Below, in pieces: positions 17,540 to 24,647 of a stretch of DNA of 64,000 nucleotides. The stretch's first letter is position 1, and each line of letters begins with the position of its first letter. Source of the stretch: Mesorhizobium zhangyense (GTDB lineage: Bacteria > Pseudomonadota > Alphaproteobacteria > Rhizobiales > Rhizobiaceae); contig NZ_JAAKZG010000001.1 in the NCBI RefSeq assembly GCF_011045115.1, forward strand, positions 62,001 to 126,000, written 5' to 3'. A program made the position numbers and the translations under genes. The notes under the pieces were generated by a model. The model worked only from the letters and a program-made list of their open reading frames with translations, did no database searches and was not told where the DNA came from.

Positions 17540-17738
17540 GTGCTTGTTACTGGTCGGGTTCACTCGGAGAGATTTGTTTTGTTTCGGTCGATATAGATTT
17601 AAGTACCTAAATATAATGAATACGATTCTATTGTGATAACTAAAGAAACTTTCTTCGGTACTCACTTTGAGCTAATAGTAAATTTCTTAGAAAAAACTAA
17701 TATTTCTCGCCTTGACGTCGTTCGCACGGGAGGGTGAG
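17540..17738 (+). promoter_or_regulatory. AT-rich promoter island upstream of the RTX gene
   Basis: This 200-bp stretch is strikingly AT-rich compared with its surroundings, most of all at 17570-17705. It holds three short palindromes: TTTAAGTACCTAAA (17598-17611, two mismatches), AAGAAA-C-TTTCTT (17643-17655) and TTTCT-T-AGAAA (17683-17693). Such islands in rhizobia often bind nucleoid-type regulators. GGGAGGGTGAG directly before the ATG at 17739 is the RTX ribosome site. Confidence 0.55.
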
Positions 17739-19310
17739 ATGGCCGTTGTAAGTGGTGGGACGTTAGTTCCGATAAATTTCGACACGCTTCAGGTCAACAA
17801 ACTCTACGACTATGATTTTTCGGCGGTGTCCTCCACGTCCGCGAAGTACTACGACAATGCGACGAATTACACGCTGTTCCAGGGCAGTGGCTTCACCTTC
17901 AACACCTCACATGTGCCCACCGGCGGGACCGTTACGTCGGCGCGCTATGTGATAAACAACAGCACGGCTCTGCTGATCAGCGGCGCGAGCATAGCCGCCA
18001 CCACAGTCCACACTTATGCGTCACAAAACAACACTCAGGGCCTGCTTGGCCTTGTACTGGCTGGCGCTGACACGCTGACCGGGACGCCGCTGGCCGACGT
18101 CCTTCGCGGCTATGGCGGCAACGATATTCTGAAGGGCGCCGGGGGCAAGGATGTGCTCGACGGTGGGACTGGCGTCGACACTGCGCTCTACAACGACAAG
18201 GCGGGTGCCGTCGTGGTCACTCTCAACGGTGCTATCAACGCGACGGTCACCGTCGCAGGCATTGCCGAAGACACCATTCGCAACATTGAGAATGTCACCG
18301 GCGGCTCAGGGGCTGACACGCTGACCGGCGATGGCCTCGCCAATACGCTCAGCGGCGGTGGCGGCAACGATATATTGAGGGGCGCTGCCGGCAATGACGT
18401 GCTCATCGGCGGATCGGGCAAGGATGTGCTCGATGGCGGGACGGGGCTCGATACCGCAGTCTACAGCGACAAGACGGGTGCCGTCGTGGTGACCCTCGTT
18501 GGTGCCAACAATGCGACGGTTGCCGTCGCGGGCGTCGCCGAGGATACGATCCGCAACGTCGAAAACATCACAGGCGGTTCCGGGGCCGATACATTGACCG
18601 GCGACGGTCTCTCCAATGTCTTGAACGGCGGTGCCGGCAACGACACCATCCGGGGCGGGGGCGGTGCGGACACGCTTATCGGCGGGCGGGGCAACGATTT
18701 CCTCAATGGCAATTCCGGCCTTGATACGGTCGATTACAGCAAGGACGCCGCGGGCGGAGGAACGCTGGGCGTCATCGTCAATCTGCTGGGCAATGGTTCG
18801 CAGGCTGGCCTGCCGGCAGATACCGCGAAGGACGGTTTCGGCAACACCGATACTGTCACGAACATTCCGAATGTCATCGGGACCCAGTTCAACGACCAGA
18901 TCTACGGCGGCAATCATGCCAACAGGCTTTCCGGCGGTGCCGGCAATGATGTGATCAACGGTGGGCTAGGCAATGATGTTCTGATCGGCGGCACCGGCAA
19001 CGATACGTTTTTCTTCAACGGCGCACTTGGTGCGACCAACATCGATACGATCAGCGACTTCGTCGTGGTGAACGACACGGTCCGGCTGGAGAATGCCATC
19101 TTCGCCGCCTTGACCGTCACGGGCACGCTTGCTGCCGCCGCCTTCCATATCGGAGCTGCTGCAGCCGACGCATCCGACCGCATCATCTACAACAGCGCGA
19201 CCGGCGCACTCAGCTACGACAAGGACGGAGCAGGGGGAACCGCGGCAGTGCAATTCGCCACGGTCGCGCATGGCCTTGCAATGACCAATGCCGATTTCTT
19301 CATCGTATAA
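17739..19310 (+). CDS. RTX calcium-binding repeat protein, probably type I secreted
   Basis: A 523-residue protein with many glycine/aspartate nonapeptides (GGNDILKGAGGKDVLDGG, GGAGNDTIRGGGGADTL) that fold as calcium-binding beta-rolls. About residues 140-300 contain a near-exact tandem duplication of roughly 95 residues, each with DTA(L/V)Y.DK.GAVVVTL and AEDTIRN.EN. The C-terminus (DTISDF..., DRIIYNSATGALSYDKDG, TNADFFIV) is the usual type I secretion end, with no N-terminal signal peptide. There is no enzyme domain. No secretion ABC exporter is encoded nearby. Confidence 0.9.
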   Translation: MAVVSGGTLVPINFDTLQVNKLYDYDFSAVSSTSAKYYDNATNYTLFQGSGFTFNTSHVPTGGTVTSARYVINNSTALLISGASIAATTVHTYASQNNTQGLLGLVLAGADTLTGTPLADVLRGYGGNDILKGAGGKDVLDGGTGVDTALYNDKAGAVVVTLNGAINATVTVAGIAEDTIRNIENVTGGSGADTLTGDGLANTLSGGGGNDILRGAAGNDVLIGGSGKDVLDGGTGLDTAVYSDKTGAVVVTLVGANNATVAVAGVAEDTIRNVENITGGSGADTLTGDGLSNVLNGGAGNDTIRGGGGADTLIGGRGNDFLNGNSGLDTVDYSKDAAGGGTLGVIVNLLGNGSQAGLPADTAKDGFGNTDTVTNIPNVIGTQFNDQIYGGNHANRLSGGAGNDVINGGLGNDVLIGGTGNDTFFFNGALGATNIDTISDFVVVNDTVRLENAIFAALTVTGTLAAAAFHIGAAAADASDRIIYNSATGALSYDKDGAGGTAAVQFATVAHGLAMTNADFFIV

Positions 19311-19486
19311 AGCCTGAGAAAGAGCTTTCCCCTTCGTCTGCAACCCGCTTGAGAGGATAAGCCCTTGTGGGAGGCGGGTCGATAACGCCCGGTTAGGGGC
19401 GAGTGGCGGCTCATAGTTTTGACTTGCTTCACCTTCATCGCTAGATGTCGGGCCGATTGTACGGCACCGAAGGCGGGCATTGACGC

Positions 19487-19816
19487 GTGAAGTTCTATCT
19501 AAAGATCGCAGCCGGGTTTCTGCTTCTGCTTGCCGTGTTTGCGTTCATGATCTGGTACCGCACCACCGCGCTCGGCCATGAGGCGCTGCGCGACATCGCC
19601 ACGCAGGCGCAGCTTTGCAAGACGGTTGGATGCAGCGAAGGTATCGACGAGGCGGCGTCTTATCTGGCCGAGCAGTACGGCCTTTCGCCGAGCCTGGTTC
19701 AATGGTGCGTTGGCGTCGACACGCTGTCTGAACGCGACGGCGCCAAGGGTTTGGTCAACCGCTCCTGGTGGATCAACCTGCTTTATGAACCATGCGGCGA
19801 TCCGATTACCGAGTAG
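19487..19816 (+). CDS. Small membrane-anchored protein of unknown function
   Basis: A 109-residue protein starting at a GTG. One hydrophobic segment (residues 5-23, IAAGFLLLLAVFAFMIWY) is followed by a soluble part with four cysteines (AQLCKTVGCSEG, then VQWCVGV and EPCGD), which would lie in the periplasm and could form two disulphides. I do not recognise the family. It lies alone between the RTX gene and the DUF930 gene, and the weak ribosome site makes the exact start uncertain. Confidence 0.6.
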   Translation: MKFYLKIAAGFLLLLAVFAFMIWYRTTALGHEALRDIATQAQLCKTVGCSEGIDEAASYLAEQYGLSPSLVQWCVGVDTLSERDGAKGLVNRSWWINLLYEPCGDPITE

Positions 19817-19912
19817 ATGAAACGGGTAGGGCCGTTTGACGGTCCTGCCTGTCGCCGGGATCGCTCCCACGAAGCGGGATGACTATTTCGGCATTGGCGG
19901 CATGAATGCTTG

Positions 19913-20848
19913 ATGCCGCCAACATTTCATTCCACATCAGTCACGAGGCGGGATGACATATGGGATCAGCGTTGGATGTTCAGGTGGTGGGCCTTGCCTG
20001 CCTCCGTCGTCACGCATTTGCTCATTGTAGCGCTTCTGATCTTCGGGCTGCCGGTATCGCTCTCGCCGTCGCAGGAGGAGCAGGCGATAGCGGTTGAACT
20101 TGTGCCGCCGCCCAAACCACCTGAGAAAGCAAAGGTTGAACCTCCGCCGCCTGCGAAAGAGGCCAAGTCCGAGAAGGCGCAGGAAGCAAGTGCCGAGGCA
20201 TCGTCACCAACGGGCAATGATTCCGCCGGTGAGCCGCCGCCGTCCGCTCTGAGGCCCGTTTTCCAATTCGGTGAGAAGGACACCGGTCCACGGGAAGCTC
20301 CGGATGGCAACAGTGCGGACGAGGGTTCGGCGTCGCCCGTGGCGCGGCTCGAACCAGACAAAAAGGATCTCGCAGAACCACCGCCGGTGAAAGCGTTCGA
20401 TGCAATAGGCGCAGCTCCGCAGTCTGAGGCGCCCGAGGTGCCGACACCCAAGCCGACGGACGTTGCCAAAGTGCAAAGTGCCGTGAAGCTTCAGAAGGCG
20501 AAGAAATTATTCTCGCAGGCAGCAAGCGGTAATCCGACTGCGACAACTGCGATGCGTAACGTTCCGCGCGACGTGCGTGCGGGACGGCTCTGCGTAACGG
20601 AGCTGCGTGAGCAGTTGCTTAACGCTTCACCGCCCTATTTTCCGGACCTCCTGCCTTCCGAGCGGCTGAAGGACGGCACCGTCATCGAAATCCCCCGGGA
20701 GGCCTTCCGCGCGAATGGGCAGTGGTTCAATCTGAGCTATCGTTGCGAGGTCGACGCAGACGCGATGAAAGTCGTGTCATTCGCCTTCAATGTCGGAGAT
20801 CCGGTTCCGCGCAGCGAATGGAAGCGCCGCGGGCTGCCAGCACAATAA
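19913..20848 (+). CDS. TonB-like DUF930 domain protein
   Basis: A 311-residue inner-membrane protein. One membrane segment (about residues 28-47, ALPASVVTHLLIVALLIFGL) is followed by a Pro/Lys/Glu-rich periplasm-spanning region (VPPPKPPEKAKVEPPPP), as in TonB and TolA, and then by a C-terminal globular DUF930 domain with VRAGRLCVTELREQLLNASP and WFNLSYRCEVD (two Cys, a likely disulphide). The role of DUF930 is unknown. No exbB or exbD gene is near, so calling it a true TonB is not justified. Confidence 0.8.
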   Translation: MPPTFHSTSVTRRDDIWDQRWMFRWWALPASVVTHLLIVALLIFGLPVSLSPSQEEQAIAVELVPPPKPPEKAKVEPPPPAKEAKSEKAQEASAEASSPTGNDSAGEPPPSALRPVFQFGEKDTGPREAPDGNSADEGSASPVARLEPDKKDLAEPPPVKAFDAIGAAPQSEAPEVPTPKPTDVAKVQSAVKLQKAKKLFSQAASGNPTATTAMRNVPRDVRAGRLCVTELREQLLNASPPYFPDLLPSERLKDGTVIEIPREAFRANGQWFNLSYRCEVDADAMKVVSFAFNVGDPVPRSEWKRRGLPAQ

Positions 20849-20959
20849 GGGCTGAGCGCGCGTTCGAGGCGGAATCTGGGCTAACTCTTGCCAAGACCGC
20901 AGTGACGGATATCATCGCTTCGGGAAGATCGGAAAACTGCACTCGACTGACGTGGTGCT

Positions 20960-21208
20960 ATGTCTATGGCGGAAAAAAGCAGATCGACAGCGGTCGAAAA
21001 CCAGCGAAAGTCGCGCGCGGCGGTTCGGCGTGCGCTTGAACGGCACAAGGTCTATGTCGTCAGCCGGCGTTTTTCCGATTCCGGCATGTCCGCTCGCGTC
21101 CTGATCGATGGCGAGTATTACGACGTCAACGAGCGTGAACTGTCACGGCTGGAGGCCGGTGCGCGTCCTGAACGTGATCTGGCTCTTGAACCGGTTCGCG
21201 ACGCCTGA
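20960..21208 (+). CDS. Small hypothetical protein
   Basis: An 82-residue basic protein without membrane segments. The first third is Lys/Arg-rich and helical (STAVENQRKSRAAVRRALER); the rest looks like a small beta structure (ARVLIDGEYYDVNERELSRLE). I do not recognise it. Two ATGs two codons apart could start it and the ribosome site is weak. It converges with the exonuclease III gene. Existence as a real gene is likely but not certain. Confidence 0.5.
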   Translation: MSMAEKSRSTAVENQRKSRAAVRRALERHKVYVVSRRFSDSGMSARVLIDGEYYDVNERELSRLEAGARPERDLALEPVRDA

Positions 21209-21249
21209 GCCGAGCAGGGGCCTCAGCGTGTTGATCATCACTCAAAGTC

Positions 21250-22023
21250 TCATTTCCGAAGCGTGATCCATGCCGGCGCATGATCGCTTGCGCCGTCCAT
21301 TCCTCGAACATCCCTATCGACGCCAGCGCCGCTGAGCTGTCGTGCCAGCTTCCTGCTTAGAAGAATATGATCGAGGCGCAGGCCGGCATCGCGCGGCCAG
21401 CGGTTTCGCCGGTAATCCCAGAATGTGTAGATGACATCCTTGGGATGGACCTTGCGGATTGCGTCGAGCCAACCCTGCTTGAGAAGGCTGTGAAAAGCTG
21501 CCCGGCTTTCGGGCTGGACCAGCGCGTTGTCGTCGTAAGATCGTGTCGGATAGATGTCGCGTGGCTCCGGGACGACGTTGTAGTCGCCGGCGAGCACGAC
21601 AGGCAGTCCTGTCGACAGGAGTTCCGTGGCGTGACTGATCAGTCGATCGTGCCAGGCAAGCTTGTAGTCAAATTTCGGGCCGGGCTGGGGGTTGCCGTTG
21701 GGTGCATAGAGCGACGCGATCAGTATGCCATTCACGGCTGCCTCGATGTAGCGGCTCTGTGAATCGGATGGATCGCCCGGCAGTTCGGTGCGGGTCAGGA
21801 CGGGTTCGTTGCCGAGCGCCAGAATGGCGACGCCGTTCCAGGCCGATTGCCCGCGCCAGACCGCGCCGTAACCCGCCGCCTCGATTGCACTTTTGGGAAA
21901 CTGCTTGTCGGGTGCCTTGAGCTCCTGCAGGCAGACGATATCGGGCTTGGCCGACGCCAGCCAGGCCAGCAGATTCTCAAGCCGGTGGTTGATGCCATTG
22001 ACGTTGAAGGTCGCGATCTTCAT
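21250..22023 (-). CDS. xth: Exodeoxyribonuclease III / AP endonuclease
   Basis: A 257-residue enzyme of the ExoIII family. Metal-binding and catalytic motifs are MKIATFNVNGINHRLENLL, CLQELKAPD, LAGDYNVVP and the C-terminal GLRLDHILLS and ASDHAPAW. It nicks DNA at abasic sites and removes 3' blocks. The ATG at 22023 begins the family's first strand; upstream residues are not conserved-looking. It is the last gene of the ligD-ku run, 13 bp after the hydrolase gene, where it could clean DNA ends before ligation. This may be a second ExoIII in the genome. Confidence 0.9.
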   Translation of the reverse strand: MKIATFNVNGINHRLENLLAWLASAKPDIVCLQELKAPDKQFPKSAIEAAGYGAVWRGQSAWNGVAILALGNEPVLTRTELPGDPSDSQSRYIEAAVNGILIASLYAPNGNPQPGPKFDYKLAWHDRLISHATELLSTGLPVVLAGDYNVVPEPRDIYPTRSYDDNALVQPESRAAFHSLLKQGWLDAIRKVHPKDVIYTFWDYRRNRWPRDAGLRLDHILLSRKLARQLSGAGVDRDVRGMDGASDHAPAWITLRK

Positions 22024-22036
22024 GCAGGCTGCACAG

Positions 22037-22669
22037 TCAGCGCGCCAATTTGCCGACCCATGCTGTGACCGCATCGGCAAGCGTCTTCAGGTGATCGGCG
22101 GCAGAAAACCCCGATATGCTCTTGCGCGGCTTGAGGTCGTGATCCCCATCCTCCAGCCACAGAATCTCGATCCTGTCGGAGAGCTGATAGGCCGGAACTT
22201 CATCGCGGGTGCCGAACTCGTCGCGTGTTCCCTGACAGATCAAGGTCGGCGTTCTCAATCCCGCAAGATGCTTGGTGCGCAGTTGTTCGGGCTTGCCTGG
22301 CGGATGAAACGGGTAGCCAAGGCACAGAAGCCCGGCGATCTTACCGTCTGCATGAAGTTCGTCCGCAACCATGCTGGCGACCCGTCCGCCCATGGATTTT
22401 CCGCCGATGATGAGCGGCCCTTTCGCGCCAAGTTCGGCCACGGCCGCCTCGTATTCCGGATTGAGCGTCTCGGCACGGGGAGGGGGTTTGCGGCTGTCCG
22501 AGGTCCGGCGTGCGGCCATGTAACCGAACTCGAAGCGCGCGACGCGAAACCCTGCCTGTGCGATAGCCTTGGCGGTAGCCGTCATCGATGCGGAATCCAT
22601 CGGCGCGCCGGCACCGTGGGCGAGGAGGATGGTGACGGGAGCATCATCCGGTCCATCGAACAGGAACAT
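22037..22669 (-). CDS. Alpha/beta hydrolase of the Tex30/KANL3 type
   Basis: A 210-residue alpha/beta hydrolase. ILLAHGAGAPMDSASM is the oxyanion region, GGKSMGGRVASMVA holds the nucleophile Ser, and an Asp (QGTRDEFG) and His (EDGDHDLKP) complete the triad. This arrangement fits the Tex30/KANL3-like family, whose substrates are unknown. The ATG at 22669 overlaps the stop region of the TPR gene as TGAgATG, so translation is coupled. Membership in the NHEJ operon is conserved only to the extent this sequence shows. Confidence 0.8.
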   Translation of the reverse strand: MFLFDGPDDAPVTILLAHGAGAPMDSASMTATAKAIAQAGFRVARFEFGYMAARRTSDSRKPPPRAETLNPEYEAAVAELGAKGPLIIGGKSMGGRVASMVADELHADGKIAGLLCLGYPFHPPGKPEQLRTKHLAGLRTPTLICQGTRDEFGTRDEVPAYQLSDRIEILWLEDGDHDLKPRKSISGFSAADHLKTLADAVTAWVGKLAR

Positions 22670-22670
22670 C

Positions 22671-23756
22671 TCAGCCTGCCGTTCTTTGGGCAAGCTGAAG
22701 GTCGACGAACTGGATGCCGCGGGCAGCCGTTCGCGCCCATTCGGAATCGCCGTCGAGTTCGAGATAGCGCTCCCACCAGCGCCGCGCTTCGCCGAGATTG
22801 CCGGCGTCGAATTCGAGCTTCGCCAGATTGAAGATTGCGTCTTCGTATGCGCTGTCGAGTTCGATCGCCTTGAGAAGGTGGCGGCGCGCGGAATCGACCC
22901 GTCCATCTTCGCTCATCAGCCCGGCGAGGTTGAACCACGCCTCGACGAAGCTGGGATCGAGCTTGATAGCGCGGGCATAGTCCTGCGCGGCATCCAACGG
23001 CAGGCCTGCCGCCTTCAGGCAGTTCGCACGGTTGAAAGCGGCGACGGGGTCGTTCGGATCGATTGCGAGATAGCGCTGGTAGAAGGCTGCAGCATCCGCA
23101 TATTGGCCTTCATGCTCTGCCGCTTCGGCCTGCAGGAAGATATCCTCAAGTTCGGCTTCGCCGGGAATTCCAAGTTCGAACAGCATTTGGCCGTCGAGTT
23201 CGCTCAAGCCTTCCGCGCGGCGCGCGTAGATTGCGTCCGAACCTTCGTGGTGGAGCGACAACGCGGTAAGCGACTTCACCGGACCGGATCGATGCACCGA
23301 TCTTGCAATGGCGCTCCAGGAAGCACCGCTGGAAACCAGCCCGGCGTATTTCCTGGCCAGGATCAGATCACGGAAGGAGTAGGGCTCCGCGTCATGTTCG
23401 AAGGCATCGAACAGGGAGAGAAGTTTCAATGTCCGCGCGGACAGCCCGGACTGGTCGATCAAAGACTGTTCCGTGAGTGCCGAAGCCTCCGGCGAGGGCA
23501 TCAGCCCGAGCAGCCGAAGAAAGCCGTTCTCGCTCAGGAGCCGCGTGCCCTGGCTCATTCCAGCATCGAATAGCGTATCGATCTCGGTCTCGCTTGCCCG
23601 CGTAAGCAGCCCGCGACCGAAGACCAGATGCGACATTCGGCGGGTTAACCCCCGCCGGAGATGGCCATGTTGCCGTTCGACCTCGCGGGCGGCCAAGCGT
23701 CGTGGAAACGCAGACAGCGCACCCACGATGCCGAATATCTGGCCGGCAACCGCCAT
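22671..23756 (-). CDS. MerR-like HTH plus tetratricopeptide protein
   Basis: A 361-residue protein. The middle (SLIDQSGLSARTLKLLSLFD, then YSFRDLILARKYAGL) resembles a MerR-type DNA-binding helix-turn-helix, and the C-terminal third has three to four TPR units (AAAFYQRYLAIDPNDPVAAF, ARAIKLDPSFVEAWFNLAG). Its ATG shares one base with the ku stop (TGATG), which argues for coupled translation and for the 23756 start; an ATG at 23636 is an alternative. Function is unknown; context suggests a regulator or scaffold in end-joining. Confidence 0.78.
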   Translation of the reverse strand: MAVAGQIFGIVGALSAFPRRLAAREVERQHGHLRRGLTRRMSHLVFGRGLLTRASETEIDTLFDAGMSQGTRLLSENGFLRLLGLMPSPEASALTEQSLIDQSGLSARTLKLLSLFDAFEHDAEPYSFRDLILARKYAGLVSSGASWSAIARSVHRSGPVKSLTALSLHHEGSDAIYARRAEGLSELDGQMLFELGIPGEAELEDIFLQAEAAEHEGQYADAAAFYQRYLAIDPNDPVAAFNRANCLKAAGLPLDAAQDYARAIKLDPSFVEAWFNLAGLMSEDGRVDSARRHLLKAIELDSAYEDAIFNLAKLEFDAGNLGEARRWWERYLELDGDSEWARTAARGIQFVDLQLAQRTAG

Positions 23757-24628
23757 CAGGCTTTCTTCTTGGCAGCCGGTTTCGCCGCTGCGGCGGCGGC
23801 CTTTTCCTTGGACTTGGCTGCCGGTTCGGCCTTGGTCTTGCTCTTGGCTGCCGGTTTCGATTGCGACAGGCTCGCCTTCAGGGCATCCATGAGGTTGATG
23901 ACATTGCCGCGATCGGGAGCTGCCGCGACGATCGGCTTGTGGCCCTTGAGCTTCTCCCGGATCATCTGCATCAAGGCGACTTCATAGCGATCCTCGTAGT
24001 TCTTGGGATCGAAAGTCGTCTGCTTCTGCTGGATGAGTGCCTCGGCAAGTTGCAGCATCTCGGCATCCGGCTTTCCGACCGGGATGTTGCCGAAATATTC
24101 GGCTGTGCCGCGCACTTCACTCGGATTTCGCAGCGTACAGACGAACATGCCGGTTTCGCGAGCGCCGATGGTGATCACCCGCTCACGGCTGGAGAGGACG
24201 AGGCGTGCAATCGCCAGCTTGCCGGTCTTGCGCAAAGCCTCTCGAAGCACGACGAACGTTTCTTCAGCCATTGCGCCGTCGGGCGCCAGATAATAGGGCG
24301 CGTCCTGATAGATGACGTCGACGGAGCCTTCGTCCACGAAGGCTTCGATGTTCATCGTATGCGTGGATTCGATCTTGATGCTTTCAAGGTCGCTATCCTC
24401 GATGATGATGTATTTCTTGTCTTCGTATTCGTATCCCTTCACCAGATCGGATCGTTCGACCAGGCCCAGTTCGGGATCGACAGGCTTAATATTGATCCGG
24501 TTGTGGGTCTTCTTGTGAAGCTGATTGAAGCTGATACGTTCGCTCGTGCTCGTGGCGGGATAGAGCCTGACCGGACAGCTCACGAGACTGAGTTTAAGGT
24601 AACCTTTCCAGCTTGCCCTGGGCGCCAT
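23756..24628 (-). CDS. ku: Ku DNA end-binding protein
   Basis: A 290-residue bacterial Ku homologue: MAPRASWKGYLKLSLVSCPV at the start, the Ku core beta-barrel (KGYEYEDKKYIIIEDSDLESI), and a Lys/Ala-rich C-terminal tail (KAAAAAAKPAAKKKA) typical of bacterial Ku. It forms a homodimer ring on double-strand DNA ends and recruits LigD for non-homologous end joining. It starts 19 bp after ligD stops and overlaps the TPR gene by one base. Confidence 0.95.
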   Translation of the reverse strand: MAPRASWKGYLKLSLVSCPVRLYPATSTSERISFNQLHKKTHNRINIKPVDPELGLVERSDLVKGYEYEDKKYIIIEDSDLESIKIESTHTMNIEAFVDEGSVDVIYQDAPYYLAPDGAMAEETFVVLREALRKTGKLAIARLVLSSRERVITIGARETGMFVCTLRNPSEVRGTAEYFGNIPVGKPDAEMLQLAEALIQQKQTTFDPKNYEDRYEVALMQMIREKLKGHKPIVAAAPDRGNVINLMDALKASLSQSKPAAKSKTKAEPAAKSKEKAAAAAAKPAAKKKA

Positions 24629-24647
24629 GATCGTCTCCTACGCGGTA

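Noticed and set aside
19913-20848. Calling the DUF930 protein TonB
   Set aside because: The anchor and Pro-rich arm match TonB in style, but the C-terminal domain does not, and there are no exbBD genes.
22670-22906. An 80-residue N-terminal extension of the Tex30-like hydrolase
   Set aside because: It is low-complexity Ser/Arg-rich, overlaps the TPR gene in another frame, and the ATG at 22669 is coupled to the TPR stop.
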